Shown: piece after piece, positions 52,401-61,155 of the stretch | How the letters are laid out: each line of letters starts with the position of its first letter | Numbering within the stretch: position 1 is the first letter of the stretch | NCBI GenBank assembly: GCA_945873195.1 | Contig: CAMCDA010000006.1 | Location: 1-61,169 of the forward strand | Direction of reading: 5' to 3' | From: Asaia bogorensis | Lineage (GTDB): Bacteria; Pseudomonadota; Alphaproteobacteria; Acetobacterales; Acetobacteraceae | DNA length: 61,169 nt | Made by a program: the position numbers and the translations under genes | Notes under the pieces: model-generated | What the model was told of the DNA's origin: nothing | The model's database searches: none | Seen by the model: the letters and a program-made list of their open reading frames with translations, nothing else

Positions 52401-52911
52401 CCGGGAGGGGCGGGAGCGGCTGAACAAGGTGTTCCAGGAGGTCGACCGCAACTTCCAGCAGTTGTTCAGCCGCATGTTCGGCGGCGGACGGGCTCATCTG
52501 GCGCTGGTCGGCTCCGACGATCCCTTGGAAGCGGGCCTGGAAATCTTCGCCCAGCCGCCGGGCAAGAAACTCGCGACGCTGTCCCTGCTGTCGGGTGGGG
52601 AGCAGGCGCTGACCGCCTTGTCGCTGATTTTCGCCGTGTTCCGCTGCAATCCGGCGCCGGTCTGTGTGCTCGATGAGGTCGATGCGCCGCTGGATGATGC
52701 GAATGTGGAGCGGTTCTGCCTGCTGCTGATGGACATGGTGCGGGAAACCGGAACTCGTTTCCTGGTCGTGACGCATCATCCGCTGACCATGGCGCGGATG
52801 GACCGGTTGTATGGCGTGACGATGCAGGAACGCGGCGTGTCGCGCCTGCTGTCGGTGGATTTGGCGCAGGCGGAACTGATGCTGGACCAGCCGCAGGTGG
52901 CGGCGGCATAG
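49441..52911 (+). CDS. smc: chromosome segregation protein SMC
   Basis: A 1156-residue SMC ATPase. Walker A is GPNGCGKSNVVEALRWAMG at the N-terminus, followed by long Ala/Glu/Arg-rich coiled coils and a hinge at about 490-620 (MVDALTVPAGLEAALGAVLGEEL). The C-terminal head has signature LSGGEQALTALSLIFA, Walker B VCVLDEVDAPLDD and the H-loop VVTHHPLTMARMD. The TTG start at 49441 has GGAG 6 bases upstream and no in-frame ATG is available nearby. It organises and segregates the chromosome with ScpA/B. Confidence 0.95.
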   Translation: MPVSFRRLRIVGFKSFAEPTNVEILPGLTGIVGPNGCGKSNVVEALRWAMGESSARNLRGGEMEDVIFAGTTGRSARNIAEVTLFLEETQGVAPPPFHEQPDLQVVRKIERGHGSAYRVNGKEARARDVQTLFADLASGARASAMVSQGRVGALVGARPEDRRSVLEEAAGITGLHARRHEAELKLRAAEANLSRADDLKSQLDGQLSGLKRQARQAARYRNISGMIRSAEAELLSIQRAFVETARVAAAARLHDAGIAVAAATETATLASARATETAAALPPLREVEAVARTALERHRLAQERIAEEEQRARTALGEATRRLDTIQRDLFHAQQLQRDATTAEERLGAEQATLTEADSDYSPRAAALETAATEAAEALRVAEAAANAATEAAAEANARANAVNTLLTQADQRFRRLQDQFIRLNEERGRVATQQVDPALLAKATDDSVQAEGDLAAARVALEAAEQARSATTVRLGSVREAQTTADSARARLAAECQALAEILAVKDGERWPPMVDALTVPAGLEAALGAVLGEELTSALNPAAARHWRELPAFDPTPVLPDGAVALDTLVKGPPVLARALSQIGLVDDDDVGAAHQSDLAPGQVLVSRAGAIWRWDGYTIRAGTPTAAAVRLQQRNRLAGLKSRLAEAEQAAAAARAARTEAETAAQAATQAEQQGRNARRDIEQKLERARAALAALRNQSATAAARLAAADDQLGRMTGERDEAEAALAQARAAHADLPDIAALRQAVEAARATLSAARARDASARAAKETLVREHNARANRLKVITAERTGWTERARDAAERVTDLTARLANAQDEQATLEAAPAAIAARRTEALDALQTAEAEHKRTADILNRAVNDSDTADRAGRSAESKLAISREDLVRAEATKQQADHAWGTVAERILERLGVNPALPDPPAEVTQDTEEKARRKLERLQKEREEMGPVNLRAELEAQAVEERMNAIDKDRDELTTAIAKLRGSIGHLNREGRERLNKVFQEVDRNFQQLFSRMFGGGRAHLALVGSDDPLEAGLEIFAQPPGKKLATLSLLSGGEQALTALSLIFAVFRCNPAPVCVLDEVDAPLDDANVERFCLLLMDMVRETGTRFLVVTHHPLTMARMDRLYGVTMQERGVSRLLSVDLAQAELMLDQPQVAAA

Positions 52912-53019
52912 GGATCGAGCGGCTTATGGCCTGTCGTCCATTATCCCGCCTGGCTACGGGCGGTGCGCCCATCCCGCGGTAGTGCATACCAGCCGGCCTT
53001 GATCGTGACCCCTGACGAG

Positions 53020-53085
53020 TGCCATTTCGTCGTGGACAACAAAAACCGTGGATGGCGACCCTTCGGCCACCACGACGAATTGGCA
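53020..53085. repeat. 16-bp inverted repeat downstream of smc
   Basis: TGCCATTTCGTCGTGG (53020-53035) and CCACGACGAATTGGCA (53070-53085) are inverted with one mismatch, separated by 34 bases. They lie in the 207-base spacer between smc and the DUF488 gene (convergent). It could form a large hairpin at the transcript ends or be an operator. No gene was seen in the spacer. Confidence 0.55.
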
Positions 53086-53118
53086 TCGGCCGAGAGCCAA
53101 TCGTTACGCCGTCCAGTA

Positions 53119-53568
53119 TCAAACCGCCAGGTGCACGATCCCCTGGGCGGTTTCGTCCGAAATCATCTCGGCCACGAACTGGCGGTGACACGTCGTGTGG
53201 TCGCGCTCGAAGCACAGCAGGCAGCAACGTTGCTCGCGCGCCAGCACACGCGCCTGGGCGAGTTCCGCCCGCGCCCGGTCGGACGTCATGTGTTCGCGGA
53301 AAATCGGCTCCATCCGCTCTGGATGACCCGCCCGCACGGCGTCGCGGCCCGGCTTGGGCGTGCCCAGTCCTTGCAGATGCACATACTTGATACCCACCAC
53401 GTCCAGCCCCGCCGCGAGCTGGCGCTTGGAAAATCCCGGCTTGCGGGAGGCGGCCACCGCGCGGACGTCGAGCAGAAGCTCGACCCGCGCGGCGCGTAGC
53501 GTTTCCAGCACGCCGTCGATCGTGCAGCCTTCGTATCCGATCGTCAGGATATCCGGCTGATCCGTCAT
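53119..53568 (-). CDS. DUF488 family protein
   Basis: A 149-residue protein opening ILTIGYEGCTIDGVLETL, then LLLDVRAVAASRKPGFSKRQL and CCLLCFERDHTTCHR. These three blocks, including a conserved Arg after Asp and a Cys-rich CFE(R)D-x3-CHR element, define DUF488. Function is unknown; the CFE-CHR motif suggests metal or nucleotide binding. The ATG overlaps the end of nudC by one base, indicating an operon with it. Confidence 0.85.
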   Translation of the reverse strand: MTDQPDILTIGYEGCTIDGVLETLRAARVELLLDVRAVAASRKPGFSKRQLAAGLDVVGIKYVHLQGLGTPKPGRDAVRAGHPERMEPIFREHMTSDRARAELAQARVLAREQRCCLLCFERDHTTCHRQFVAEMISDETAQGIVHLAV

Positions 53569-54560
53569 CAGCCGGCGGCCAGCCAGTCCTCGATCAGACG
53601 GCGGGCGATGCTGTCCACCCGCGGCAGCGCGAAGCCCAGCTTGTCGCAGTTCCGCATGTCATCGCGGGAGAACCAGCGAGCGTCCTTCAGCTCCTCCGGG
53701 TCGATCGTGATTTCCTCGCTCAGCGCCTCCGCGTAGAAGCCCAGCATGATGTTGCCGGGGAACGGCCAGGGCTGGCTGGAGTGGTAGTGGACGGTGCCGC
53801 AGGTGACGCCGACTTCTTCCAGCACTTCGCGCCGGACCGCTTCTTCCAGCGTTTCACCGGGTTCGACGAAGCCGGCCAGCGTCGAATACATGGCGGCGCG
53901 GGGGAAGCGGGTGGAATGGCCCAGGATCGCGCGGTCACCCTGGTGCACCAGCATGATCACGGCGGGGTCGGTGCGGGGGAAATGCTGCGCCTCACACGCC
54001 GTGCACTGCATCATGTGGCCGGACGACTTGATCTCGCACACGCCGCCGCAGACGCCGCAGAATTTGTGGCGGGCGCGCCAATGCATCAGGCCGCGGGCAT
54101 GCGCGAGGACCGAGGCCTCGGGCCGAGCGACGCCCCAACCGACGGAGCGGAGGTCGACGAACTGGCCGACGGATTCGGGCAGCAGCGGGATCGGGTCCTC
54201 GGCCACGCTGATGTCGATGGTGAAGACGGCCTTGCCATCCAGCAGGCCGAGGAAGGCCCAAGGACCGCCCGCCATGTGCAGGGCCTGCGCGGTGGCGCCC
54301 GAGATGTAGACAGCCTCGGGGCTGTTCGCCTCCATCCCAGCGACGAGGTTGCGATTGCGCCAGACCGGGACATAGAGGCTGTCGGGGTTGTGACGCTCCT
54401 GCTCGATCCAGGCGTGGTCTTCGCGCCGCGTGGCGATGCGGTCGAGGGGGGAGCAGGAATAGACGTTGGGCCGGCTGGCCAGGATCAGGGTCACGAGACT
54501 GTCCGATAAGCTTGGGTTTCCGTTGCGGCGGACGGTGCCATGCGGCGGGGTTGGGGGCAA
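53568..54560 (-). CDS. nudC: NAD(+) diphosphatase NudC
   Basis: A 330-residue Nudix hydrolase. The zinc ribbon is CGVCGG...CTACEAQHFPRTDPAVI. The Nudix box is GFVEPGETLEEAVRREVLEEVGV and the NudC-specific signature is SQPWPFPGNIMLGF. It hydrolyses NAD(H) and removes NAD caps from RNA. Conserved sequence begins near residue 30 (RPNVYSCSPLDR). The TTG at 54560 is therefore uncertain, and a GTG near 54494 would also give a full domain. Confidence 0.88.
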   Translation of the reverse strand: MPPTPPHGTVRRNGNPSLSDSLVTLILASRPNVYSCSPLDRIATRREDHAWIEQERHNPDSLYVPVWRNRNLVAGMEANSPEAVYISGATAQALHMAGGPWAFLGLLDGKAVFTIDISVAEDPIPLLPESVGQFVDLRSVGWGVARPEASVLAHARGLMHWRARHKFCGVCGGVCEIKSSGHMMQCTACEAQHFPRTDPAVIMLVHQGDRAILGHSTRFPRAAMYSTLAGFVEPGETLEEAVRREVLEEVGVTCGTVHYHSSQPWPFPGNIMLGFYAEALSEEITIDPEELKDARWFSRDDMRNCDKLGFALPRVDSIARRLIEDWLAAG

Positions 54561-54706
54561 CGGGGGTGTTGGGGTCGCTCATGGGGCTATGCCATCCACC
54601 TGAGCGTGACGTTGTTTCTTTTTCGTTCTTAGTCCTACCTTCCCACGCTACAGGCGACGCCGTCAGAGCGGAACCCGCGGCTGAACATCAACGGAGGGTA
54701 CGCGCT

Positions 54707-56011
54707 GTGAACCAGTATTCCGAAAAACCCGACATCATGGCCATCGGGGATTCGATGTACCAGGGCATCCATTCACTGAGCATGCCGCCCTGGATGGCGG
54801 AGCATTCCGCACCCGCCCAGGTGGCACGGGCCCTGGGAATGAAAATGGTTGTCCCCGATCTGTCCCAGCCGTTGCTCTGGGATATCGTAAAGGAGCTTCG
54901 CGGTGGTGGTATTGCCGGGATCGTCAAGAACATGCCCGCGATCTGCAGAAGCAACCTCCTGCACTGGCAGCCCGGTCAACCTTGGTCGGCTCACGAGGCC
55001 TTCGACAACGTCGCGATCGGCGGCGCAGTCATCAAGGAACTGTGGACCCTTACCTACGACAGCAAGTGGCAGGAGTTCCTCCGCCTATCCGATGAATTCC
55101 GGAACAATGATGTTTCATTCGTAAGTGACTCGAACAAGTTCATCGATCTCTGGTTCGCGCTCAGTGCATGCTACACGCTCAACCCTCGGCATCGCCCGGA
55201 ACAGGGGGGATTGTCGCAGTTGGATCAGGCGATCCAACGGGCGCCGCGTATTCTGCTGATCAACATTGGCAGCAATGAGGGCCTGTTCAACGCATGTTTC
55301 ATGGGCGACATCCGCTTTACGACCCAAGCCGATATCAAGACCATGGCGGAGACCGAGGCCAAAATCAACGGACTGGTCACTGAACTGGCCGACCGGCTGA
55401 AGGCGCTGCCGAACAGGGTGGAAAAGATCGTCTTCAACGGCATGATCAGGCCGCGCTTCGTGCCCAACCTCATGCCTGACCACACGCAAGACAACATCTT
55501 CCCGGGAGACGAATATTTTCCCGCCTACGGCTCTCGGCTGACCGGCACGCAGACGCCGGTCAGCGGTGACTCACTGCGGCAATATGACGAGATGATTGCT
55601 CGCATTAACGCGCGGTCGGATGAAACGCTGCGAACGGCTTTGGGAAACCGCGCTGTGTTCGCGGACCTCTACCCTGCCTGCCCGCCGTTGGACGGCAAGC
55701 ACTACCATCGCCATGGGATCAAGATCGAGGACCCCGACATCACCATCGACAATCGCCCGATTACGCCAACACCTTTCGGCTTCCATGGCGGCTTCACCAG
55801 CCTGGACAATATGCACCCAACCATACCAGGTTACGCGATGATGGCTGACGTGGTCCTCAAGGCCTTGGGTCGTAATGACCTGACGACCAACAAGAGCGCC
55901 GCATTCCAGGCTGACAACCTTCTGAACGACTTCCCTGGATGGAAGGTCTTCACGGCGCAGGTGCTGATCCCATTCCTGGCGTCTCTCGCGACACAATTCG
56001 TCAGGCGATAA
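54707..56011 (+). CDS. SGNH/GDSL-hydrolase-like protein
   Basis: A 434-residue protein starting from GTG 54707, which has GGAGGG 8 bases upstream. SGNH blocks are visible: GDS in MAIGDSMYQGIHS, a Gly/Asn block in LLINIGSNEGLF, and the C-terminal Asp-His pair in SLDNMHPTIPGYAMMAD. It has no signal peptide. It is probably an esterase or lipase-like hydrolase with unknown substrate. Codon use is somewhat less GC-biased than its neighbours, which may indicate acquisition. A convergent mrp gene follows. Confidence 0.68.
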   Translation: MNQYSEKPDIMAIGDSMYQGIHSLSMPPWMAEHSAPAQVARALGMKMVVPDLSQPLLWDIVKELRGGGIAGIVKNMPAICRSNLLHWQPGQPWSAHEAFDNVAIGGAVIKELWTLTYDSKWQEFLRLSDEFRNNDVSFVSDSNKFIDLWFALSACYTLNPRHRPEQGGLSQLDQAIQRAPRILLINIGSNEGLFNACFMGDIRFTTQADIKTMAETEAKINGLVTELADRLKALPNRVEKIVFNGMIRPRFVPNLMPDHTQDNIFPGDEYFPAYGSRLTGTQTPVSGDSLRQYDEMIARINARSDETLRTALGNRAVFADLYPACPPLDGKHYHRHGIKIEDPDITIDNRPITPTPFGFHGGFTSLDNMHPTIPGYAMMADVVLKALGRNDLTTNKSAAFQADNLLNDFPGWKVFTAQVLIPFLASLATQFVRR

Positions 56012-56071
56012 CGACGCTGGCGCCTGCAAGCAGGTGCTTCCCGAGCCAATGCCCGGGAAGCACCCACGCTT

Positions 56072-57235
56072 TCACCCCATTACAATCCGAGGTCCAGCCC
56101 CGCGCGCCGCCCCCGTCCCGCTCACCTTCTCCCAAACCCGACGCGCCAGCGCATCATACGCCTTCGCCCCCTCACTCTCGGGCGCGGAAGCCGCGATCGG
56201 GGTCCCCCCATCCGCCGCCACGCGGATATCCAGCAACAACGGAATCTCCCCCAGGAACTCCGTCCCGAGCCGCTTCGCCTCCTCCCGGGCCCCGCCATGG
56301 CCGAAGATATCCGACCGATGGCCGCAGTTCGGGCAGCAGAAGAAACTCATGTTCTCCACCACGCCCAGCACCGGCACGTTCGTCTTCTCGAACATCTTCA
56401 CGCCACGGCGCGCATCGATCAGCGCGATATCCTGCGGCGTGGAAACGATCACCGCTCCGGTCAGAGCCACGCGCTGCGCCATCGTCAACTGCGCGTCCCC
56501 GGTGCCCGGCGGCATGTCCACGATCAGAATATCGAGCGCGCCCCACTCCACTTGGCCCATCATCTGCTCCAGCGCGCCCATCACCATCGGGCCGCGCCAG
56601 ATCATCGGGGTTTCCTCATCCACCAGGAACCCGATCGACATGCAGGACAGACCCCAGGCCTGCAGCGGGATCATCTTGTCCTTCCGCACCTCCGGCTTCC
56701 TATTGACCCCCACCATCCGCGGCAGGCTCGGCCCATAGATATCGGCGTCCAAAAGCCCGGTCTTGTGCCCCTGCCGCGCCAGGGAAACGGCGAGGTTCAC
56801 GGCGACGGTGGATTTCCCGACCCCGCCCTTGCCGGAAGCCACGGCGACGATCGCCTTCACATCCGGCAGCAACAGCGGCGGCTTGCCACCCCCCGGGCCG
56901 GCACCAGGACCGGCGCCCGGACCGCCCGGACCCGGACCATGCGCGTGCCCATGCCCACGCGGAGCCTCCCGCGCCGGGGCCGGCCCCTTATGCGCCGTCA
57001 GCACGACGGTGGCGTTCCGCACGCCCGGCTGGCGGGACAGGATTTCCTGCGCCTGCTGGCGCACCGGCTCCATCGCCGAGGCCTGTGCCCGGTCGGTTAT
57101 CAGGGACGCCTGCACCAGGCCGTCCCGGACATGAATGCCCTCAAGCAATCCGGCCGTTACGATGTCCTGCCCGGATCGCGGATCCTTGATGGCACGCAGG
57201 GCCGCGCGGAGGGAGTCGGCCGAAGGGGTCGTCAT
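56072..57235 (-). CDS. mrp: Mrp/NBP35-family iron-sulfur carrier ATPase
   Basis: A 387-residue P-loop protein. The N-terminal MIP18/DUF59 domain (about 5-85) is followed by a Gly/Pro/His-rich linker (about 98-120). The deviant Walker A is GKGGVGKSTVAVNLA, followed by DADIYGPSLPRM, DMPPGTGDAQLT and the C-terminal CxxC in FFCCPNCGH that bridges an Fe-S cluster. It delivers Fe-S clusters in the cytoplasm (ApbC/Mrp role). It is divergent from hflK. Confidence 0.92.
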   Translation of the reverse strand: MTTPSADSLRAALRAIKDPRSGQDIVTAGLLEGIHVRDGLVQASLITDRAQASAMEPVRQQAQEILSRQPGVRNATVVLTAHKGPAPAREAPRGHGHAHGPGPGGPGAGPGAGPGGGKPPLLLPDVKAIVAVASGKGGVGKSTVAVNLAVSLARQGHKTGLLDADIYGPSLPRMVGVNRKPEVRKDKMIPLQAWGLSCMSIGFLVDEETPMIWRGPMVMGALEQMMGQVEWGALDILIVDMPPGTGDAQLTMAQRVALTGAVIVSTPQDIALIDARRGVKMFEKTNVPVLGVVENMSFFCCPNCGHRSDIFGHGGAREEAKRLGTEFLGEIPLLLDIRVAADGGTPIAASAPESEGAKAYDALARRVWEKVSGTGAARGAGPRIVMG

Positions 57236-57363
57236 TGGCTTGCAAACCTTTCACCGCCATCGGATAAGCGCTGGCAGAATTGAACGCGCCCCCTATATGG
57301 CGTGAGCCGTGGTAACGCCAACGGCCAACGATAACCAGACCCTACAGGAGCTTCAAAAGTCCC

Positions 57364-58623
57364 ATGCCTTGGAACAATGGCGGCCCTAGCCCCTGGGGTA
57401 ATCCCGGCGGCTCGCAAGGTGGTTCTCAGGGGGGCGGATCTTCGGATGGCTCCGGTGGAGGCAATCGTCCACCGCCCGGCGGTCCCTGGGGTGGCGGCGG
57501 CGGTGACGAACCGCCCCCCGGCGGGCGACGTCCCGGCGGCCCATTCGGTGGCGGCGGCCAGGGTGGCGGCCAATTCCCTGATCTCGACGGCATCATCGCC
57601 CAGCTTCAGGGCACCGTAAGGCGCATCCTCGGCGGCGGCGGTGGCTTCCTATCCGGCGGGCGAGGCATCGCCATCGTGGCGTTGGGCGTCGCCGCGATCT
57701 GGGGCGGCAGCGGTTTCTATCGCGTGCAGCCAGATGAGCAGGGCGTGGTGCTGCGCTTCGGCGAATTCGTCTACTGGACCCCGCCTGGCCTGCATTGGCA
57801 CCTGCCCTGGCCGATTGAACGGGTCGAAAGGCCGACCGTGACCCGCATCAACCGCACCGAGATTGGCTTCCGCTCCCAGGTCACGCGCGACCAGGGCCTG
57901 CGAGACGTGCCAGGTGAAAGTCTGATGCTGACGGGGGATGAGAACATCATCGACATCGACGTCGCGGTGTTCTGGCGCATCAGCAATGCCGCCCACTTCC
58001 TGTTCAACGCCCGCAATCCCGAACTTCTTGTGCGCGGCGTGGCCGAAAGCTCGATGCGAGAGGTGATCGGCCGCACGCCGATCCAGCCGGCGCTGACACA
58101 GGCCCGCGCGCAGATCGAAACCGACGTGCTGCGCCAGACGCAGCAGATCCTCGATCGCTACAAGGCGGGCGTGGAAATCACGCAGGTGCAGTTGCAGAAG
58201 GTCGATCCGCCGGCGGCGGTCGTGGAAAGCTTCCGCGACGTGCAACGTGCCAACACGGACGCCGAACGCATGCGGAACGAGGCGGAGTCCTTCCGCAACG
58301 ACATCGTCCCGCGTGCCCGAGGCGAGGCGGCGCGGATCGTCACCACGGCCGAGGGCGCGAAGCAGGCGGCGGTGGCACAGGCGACCGGTCAGACCCAGCG
58401 CTTCGACAACGTGCTGAAGGCCTATCAGCAGGCAAAGGATGTCACCGTGCGCCGCATGTATCTGGATGCGATGCAGGACCTGCTTACGCATACGCAGACG
58501 CTGATCGTGGATGACCGGATGAAGGGCCTCGTGCCGTTCCTCCCGCTGAACACGCCGCCTGCCACGACAGGTGCTAACAGGCCCGCCGTCCCAGCCAATC
58601 CCGCCGCGGGAGCGATCCGATGA
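57364..58623 (+). CDS. hflK: FtsH protease modulator HflK
   Basis: A 419-residue SPFH protein. The Gly/Pro-rich N-terminal region (about 1-75, many GGG and PPGG blocks) precedes a single membrane helix (about 98-118). The SPFH domain follows (FYRVQPDEQGVVLRFGEFVYWTPPGLHWHLPWPIERV) and a C-terminal coiled coil. HflK and HflC form the cage around FtsH in the inner membrane and restrain its proteolysis. The stop overlaps the hflC ATG (ATGA). Confidence 0.94.
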   Translation: MPWNNGGPSPWGNPGGSQGGSQGGGSSDGSGGGNRPPPGGPWGGGGGDEPPPGGRRPGGPFGGGGQGGGQFPDLDGIIAQLQGTVRRILGGGGGFLSGGRGIAIVALGVAAIWGGSGFYRVQPDEQGVVLRFGEFVYWTPPGLHWHLPWPIERVERPTVTRINRTEIGFRSQVTRDQGLRDVPGESLMLTGDENIIDIDVAVFWRISNAAHFLFNARNPELLVRGVAESSMREVIGRTPIQPALTQARAQIETDVLRQTQQILDRYKAGVEITQVQLQKVDPPAAVVESFRDVQRANTDAERMRNEAESFRNDIVPRARGEAARIVTTAEGAKQAAVAQATGQTQRFDNVLKAYQQAKDVTVRRMYLDAMQDLLTHTQTLIVDDRMKGLVPFLPLNTPPATTGANRPAVPANPAAGAIR

Positions 58624-59498
58624 ACCGCCTGTCCATCGCCGGGCTCGGCGCCCTGGCCGTCGCCGCCTTCTTCGGCGCGGCCAGCATGTTCACCGTCGAG
58701 CAGACCGAGAAGGTCCTGGTCGCACAGTTCGGCCATGTCGTGCGACTGATCGAGAAACCCGGCCTGAACTTCAAGATCCCGCTCATTCAGAACGTGATCG
58801 TGTTCGACAACCGCCTGTTGAACGTCGAACTGCCGGGGGAAGAAATCATCCTGGGCGACCAGCGCCGGCTGATCGTCGACAGCTTCACCGTCTTCCGCAT
58901 CACCGACCCGCTGCGGTTCTACCAGGCGCTCGGTCCGGTGCCGGACGGCATCCGCGGCCGATTGAACTCGATCGTCACGTCGTCGCTGCGACGCGTGATG
59001 GGCGGCCGCACGCTGCTCGACGTGCTCTCGGCCGACCGCGAGGAGATCATGGCCCTGATCGCCAGGCAGGTGAACACCGAGATGCAGTCCTTCGGCGTCA
59101 GCATCGTCGACCTCCGCATCCGGCGCGCCGATCTGCCGGAAGAAAATACCCAGGCGGTTCTGGCCCGCATGCAGTCCGAGCGCCAGCGCGTCGCCTCCCA
59201 GGCCCGCGCCGAGGGTGCCGAGGCATCCGCCCGCATCCGCGCCGACGCGGAAAAGGAACGGACCGTGCTTTTGGCCGACGCGCAGGCGACGGCAGACCGG
59301 GTCCGGGGTGAGGGCGAGGCGGAAGCGACCAACATCTTTGCCAAATCCTTCGGCAAGGACACGCAGTTCTTCAGCCTGTGGCGCACGCTCGATGGCTACC
59401 GGGAGGCGCTGGGGAACGGCAACACAAGGCTGGTCCTGACACCTGACAACGACTACCTTCGCTACCTTCAGGCTCCACCGCCGCTGACCGAGCCCTGA
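58620..59498 (+). CDS. hflC: FtsH protease modulator HflC
   Basis: A 292-residue partner of HflK. An N-terminal helix (about 4-22) precedes the SPFH domain (FTVEQTEKVLVAQFGHVVRLIEKPGLNFKIP...VIVFDNRLL) and a coiled coil with RMQSERQRVASQARAEGAEAS. It is translationally coupled to hflK through the ATGA overlap. Between it and the protease gene there are 73 bases to the chosen start. Confidence 0.94.
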   Translation: MNRLSIAGLGALAVAAFFGAASMFTVEQTEKVLVAQFGHVVRLIEKPGLNFKIPLIQNVIVFDNRLLNVELPGEEIILGDQRRLIVDSFTVFRITDPLRFYQALGPVPDGIRGRLNSIVTSSLRRVMGGRTLLDVLSADREEIMALIARQVNTEMQSFGVSIVDLRIRRADLPEENTQAVLARMQSERQRVASQARAEGAEASARIRADAEKERTVLLADAQATADRVRGEGEAEATNIFAKSFGKDTQFFSLWRTLDGYREALGNGNTRLVLTPDNDYLRYLQAPPPLTEP

Positions 59499-59571
59499 CA
59501 ATGTGGCGGGTCGCGTTATCGCGGCCCGTCTGTCAGCCAATATGCGGTGCAAATCCCAGGGATCCGAGACC

Positions 59572-61095
59572 ATGCACGTGTTCCGCTCTGTCCCAGCCCG
59601 CGCGGCTCTCATCGGCCTATCGCTGCTCGTGACGGTTCCCGCCGGCGTGCCGTTCTCGGTGCCGGCGGCGACCGCCCGGTCCGCGCCCGAGAGCTTCGCC
59701 GACCTCGCCGCGCGGCTGTTGCCCGCGGTGGTCAACGTGTCGTCCACCCAAGCCGCCCAGCAGCGCCAGCAGCCCGGGCCGGAAATGCCGAACTTCCCGC
59801 CGGGTTCGCCGTTCGAGCAGTTCTTCAAGGACTTCTTCAACAAGAACCGCCCGCCCGGCAACCGCGGAGAGGGCACGCCCCCGCGCGGGCCCGAGCGGCG
59901 GCCGCAAAGCCTGGGGTCCGGCTTCGTCATCGACCCGGAAGGGTTGATCGTCACGAACAACCACGTGATCGACGGCGCGGATGAGATTTCGATCACGCTG
60001 CAGGACAACACGACGCTGAAAGCAACCGTCGTCGGGCGGGACGAAAGCACCGACCTCGCGCTGCTACGGGTGAAGTCGGACAAGCCCCTGCCCTTCGTGG
60101 AGTTCGGCGATTCGGACACCGCCCGCGTGGGTGACTGGGTCGTGGCGATCGGTAATCCGTTCGGACTCGGTGGCACGGTGACCGCCGGCATCGTTTCGGC
60201 GCGCGGCCGCGACATCAATTCCGGACCTTACGATGATTTCATCCAGACCGACGCGGCGATCAACCGGGGCAATTCCGGCGGACCGCTGTTCAACATGGAT
60301 GGCAAGGTCGTGGGCATCAACACGGCGATCTATTCCCCGTCGGGCGGATCGATCGGCATCGGGTTCTCGATCCCGTCCAAGCTCGCCTCCAACGTTGTCA
60401 ACCAGCTCAAGAACTTCGGTCAGGCTCGGCGCGGCTGGCTGGGTGTGCGCATCCAGCAGGTGACGCCCGAGATCGCGGAAAGCCTGGGACTGAAGGAACC
60501 GACCGGCGCGATGATCGCCGGCGTCAACGAGGGCGGGCCGGCCGATAAGGCGAAGCTCCGCAACGGCGATATCGTCCTGAAGTTCAACGGCCAGGACGTG
60601 AAGAACATGAGCGGCCTGCCCCGCGTCGTCGCCGACACGGAAGTGGGCAAGCAGGTCCCGGTCGTCGTTTGGCGCGACGGCAAGGAGGTCACCATCATGG
60701 CGACCCTGGGCGAACGGCCGAACGACGCGCAGCTTGCGTCCGAACGGGACGGCAAGGGCAACGATGCCGCCAAGGCCGTGGAACTCGCGGGCCTGGGGAT
60801 GAAGATCGCGGCGCTGACGCCGGAAGCGCGCGAGAAGTTCCGCCTGAGCGCCGAAGCCAAGGGTGTGCTGGTGACCGAGGTCTCGGCTGGTGGTTCAGCC
60901 GCCGAAAAGGGGCTGAAGGCCGGGGACCTGATCGTTGAGGTTCAGCAGAACGAGGTCTCCACCACCGCCGACGTGCAGCGCCGGGTTGAGGCCGCGCGGA
61001 AGCAGGATCGGAAGTTCGTGCTGATGCTGATCCAGGGCGCCGAGGGCACACGGTACGTGCCCCTGTCGCTGGCGCAGCCGAAGGGCAAGGGCTGA
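59572..61095 (+). CDS. Do-family serine endopeptidase (DegP/MucD type)
   Basis: A 507-residue periplasmic protease. Signal peptide about 1-33, Pro/Gln-rich linker, then the trypsin-like domain: His in VTNNHVIDG, Asp in STDLALLRV and Ser in NRGNSGGPLFNMDG. Two PDZ domains follow (GWLGVRIQQVTPEIAESLG and GVLVTEVSAGGSAAEKGLKAGD). It degrades misfolded envelope proteins. ATG 59572 gives a clean signal peptide; the open frame back to 59503 is probably untranslated. The hflK-hflC-degP order is common in alphaproteobacteria. Confidence 0.93.
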   Translation: MHVFRSVPARAALIGLSLLVTVPAGVPFSVPAATARSAPESFADLAARLLPAVVNVSSTQAAQQRQQPGPEMPNFPPGSPFEQFFKDFFNKNRPPGNRGEGTPPRGPERRPQSLGSGFVIDPEGLIVTNNHVIDGADEISITLQDNTTLKATVVGRDESTDLALLRVKSDKPLPFVEFGDSDTARVGDWVVAIGNPFGLGGTVTAGIVSARGRDINSGPYDDFIQTDAAINRGNSGGPLFNMDGKVVGINTAIYSPSGGSIGIGFSIPSKLASNVVNQLKNFGQARRGWLGVRIQQVTPEIAESLGLKEPTGAMIAGVNEGGPADKAKLRNGDIVLKFNGQDVKNMSGLPRVVADTEVGKQVPVVVWRDGKEVTIMATLGERPNDAQLASERDGKGNDAAKAVELAGLGMKIAALTPEAREKFRLSAEAKGVLVTEVSAGGSAAEKGLKAGDLIVEVQQNEVSTTADVQRRVEAARKQDRKFVLMLIQGAEGTRYVPLSLAQPKGKG

Positions 61096-61124
61096 GGGGC
61101 TGGGGGCTGAACCACTCCCCACCC

Positions 61125-61155
61125 GTCATGGCCGGGCTTGACCCGGCCACCTGCG
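61125..61155. repeat. dispersed palindrome after the Do-type protease
   Basis: GGCCGGGCTTGACCCGGCC lies about 30-55 bases after the protease stop codon. It is of the same type as the palindromes at 17205-17320 and may serve as a transcript-end hairpin. Confidence 0.55.

Noticed and set aside
53992-54582. 196-codon minus-strand frame starting from an ATG upstream of nudC
   Set aside because: Its translation becomes Arg/Pro-rich noise and it overlaps nudC in another register. It was kept only as a caution about the nudC start.
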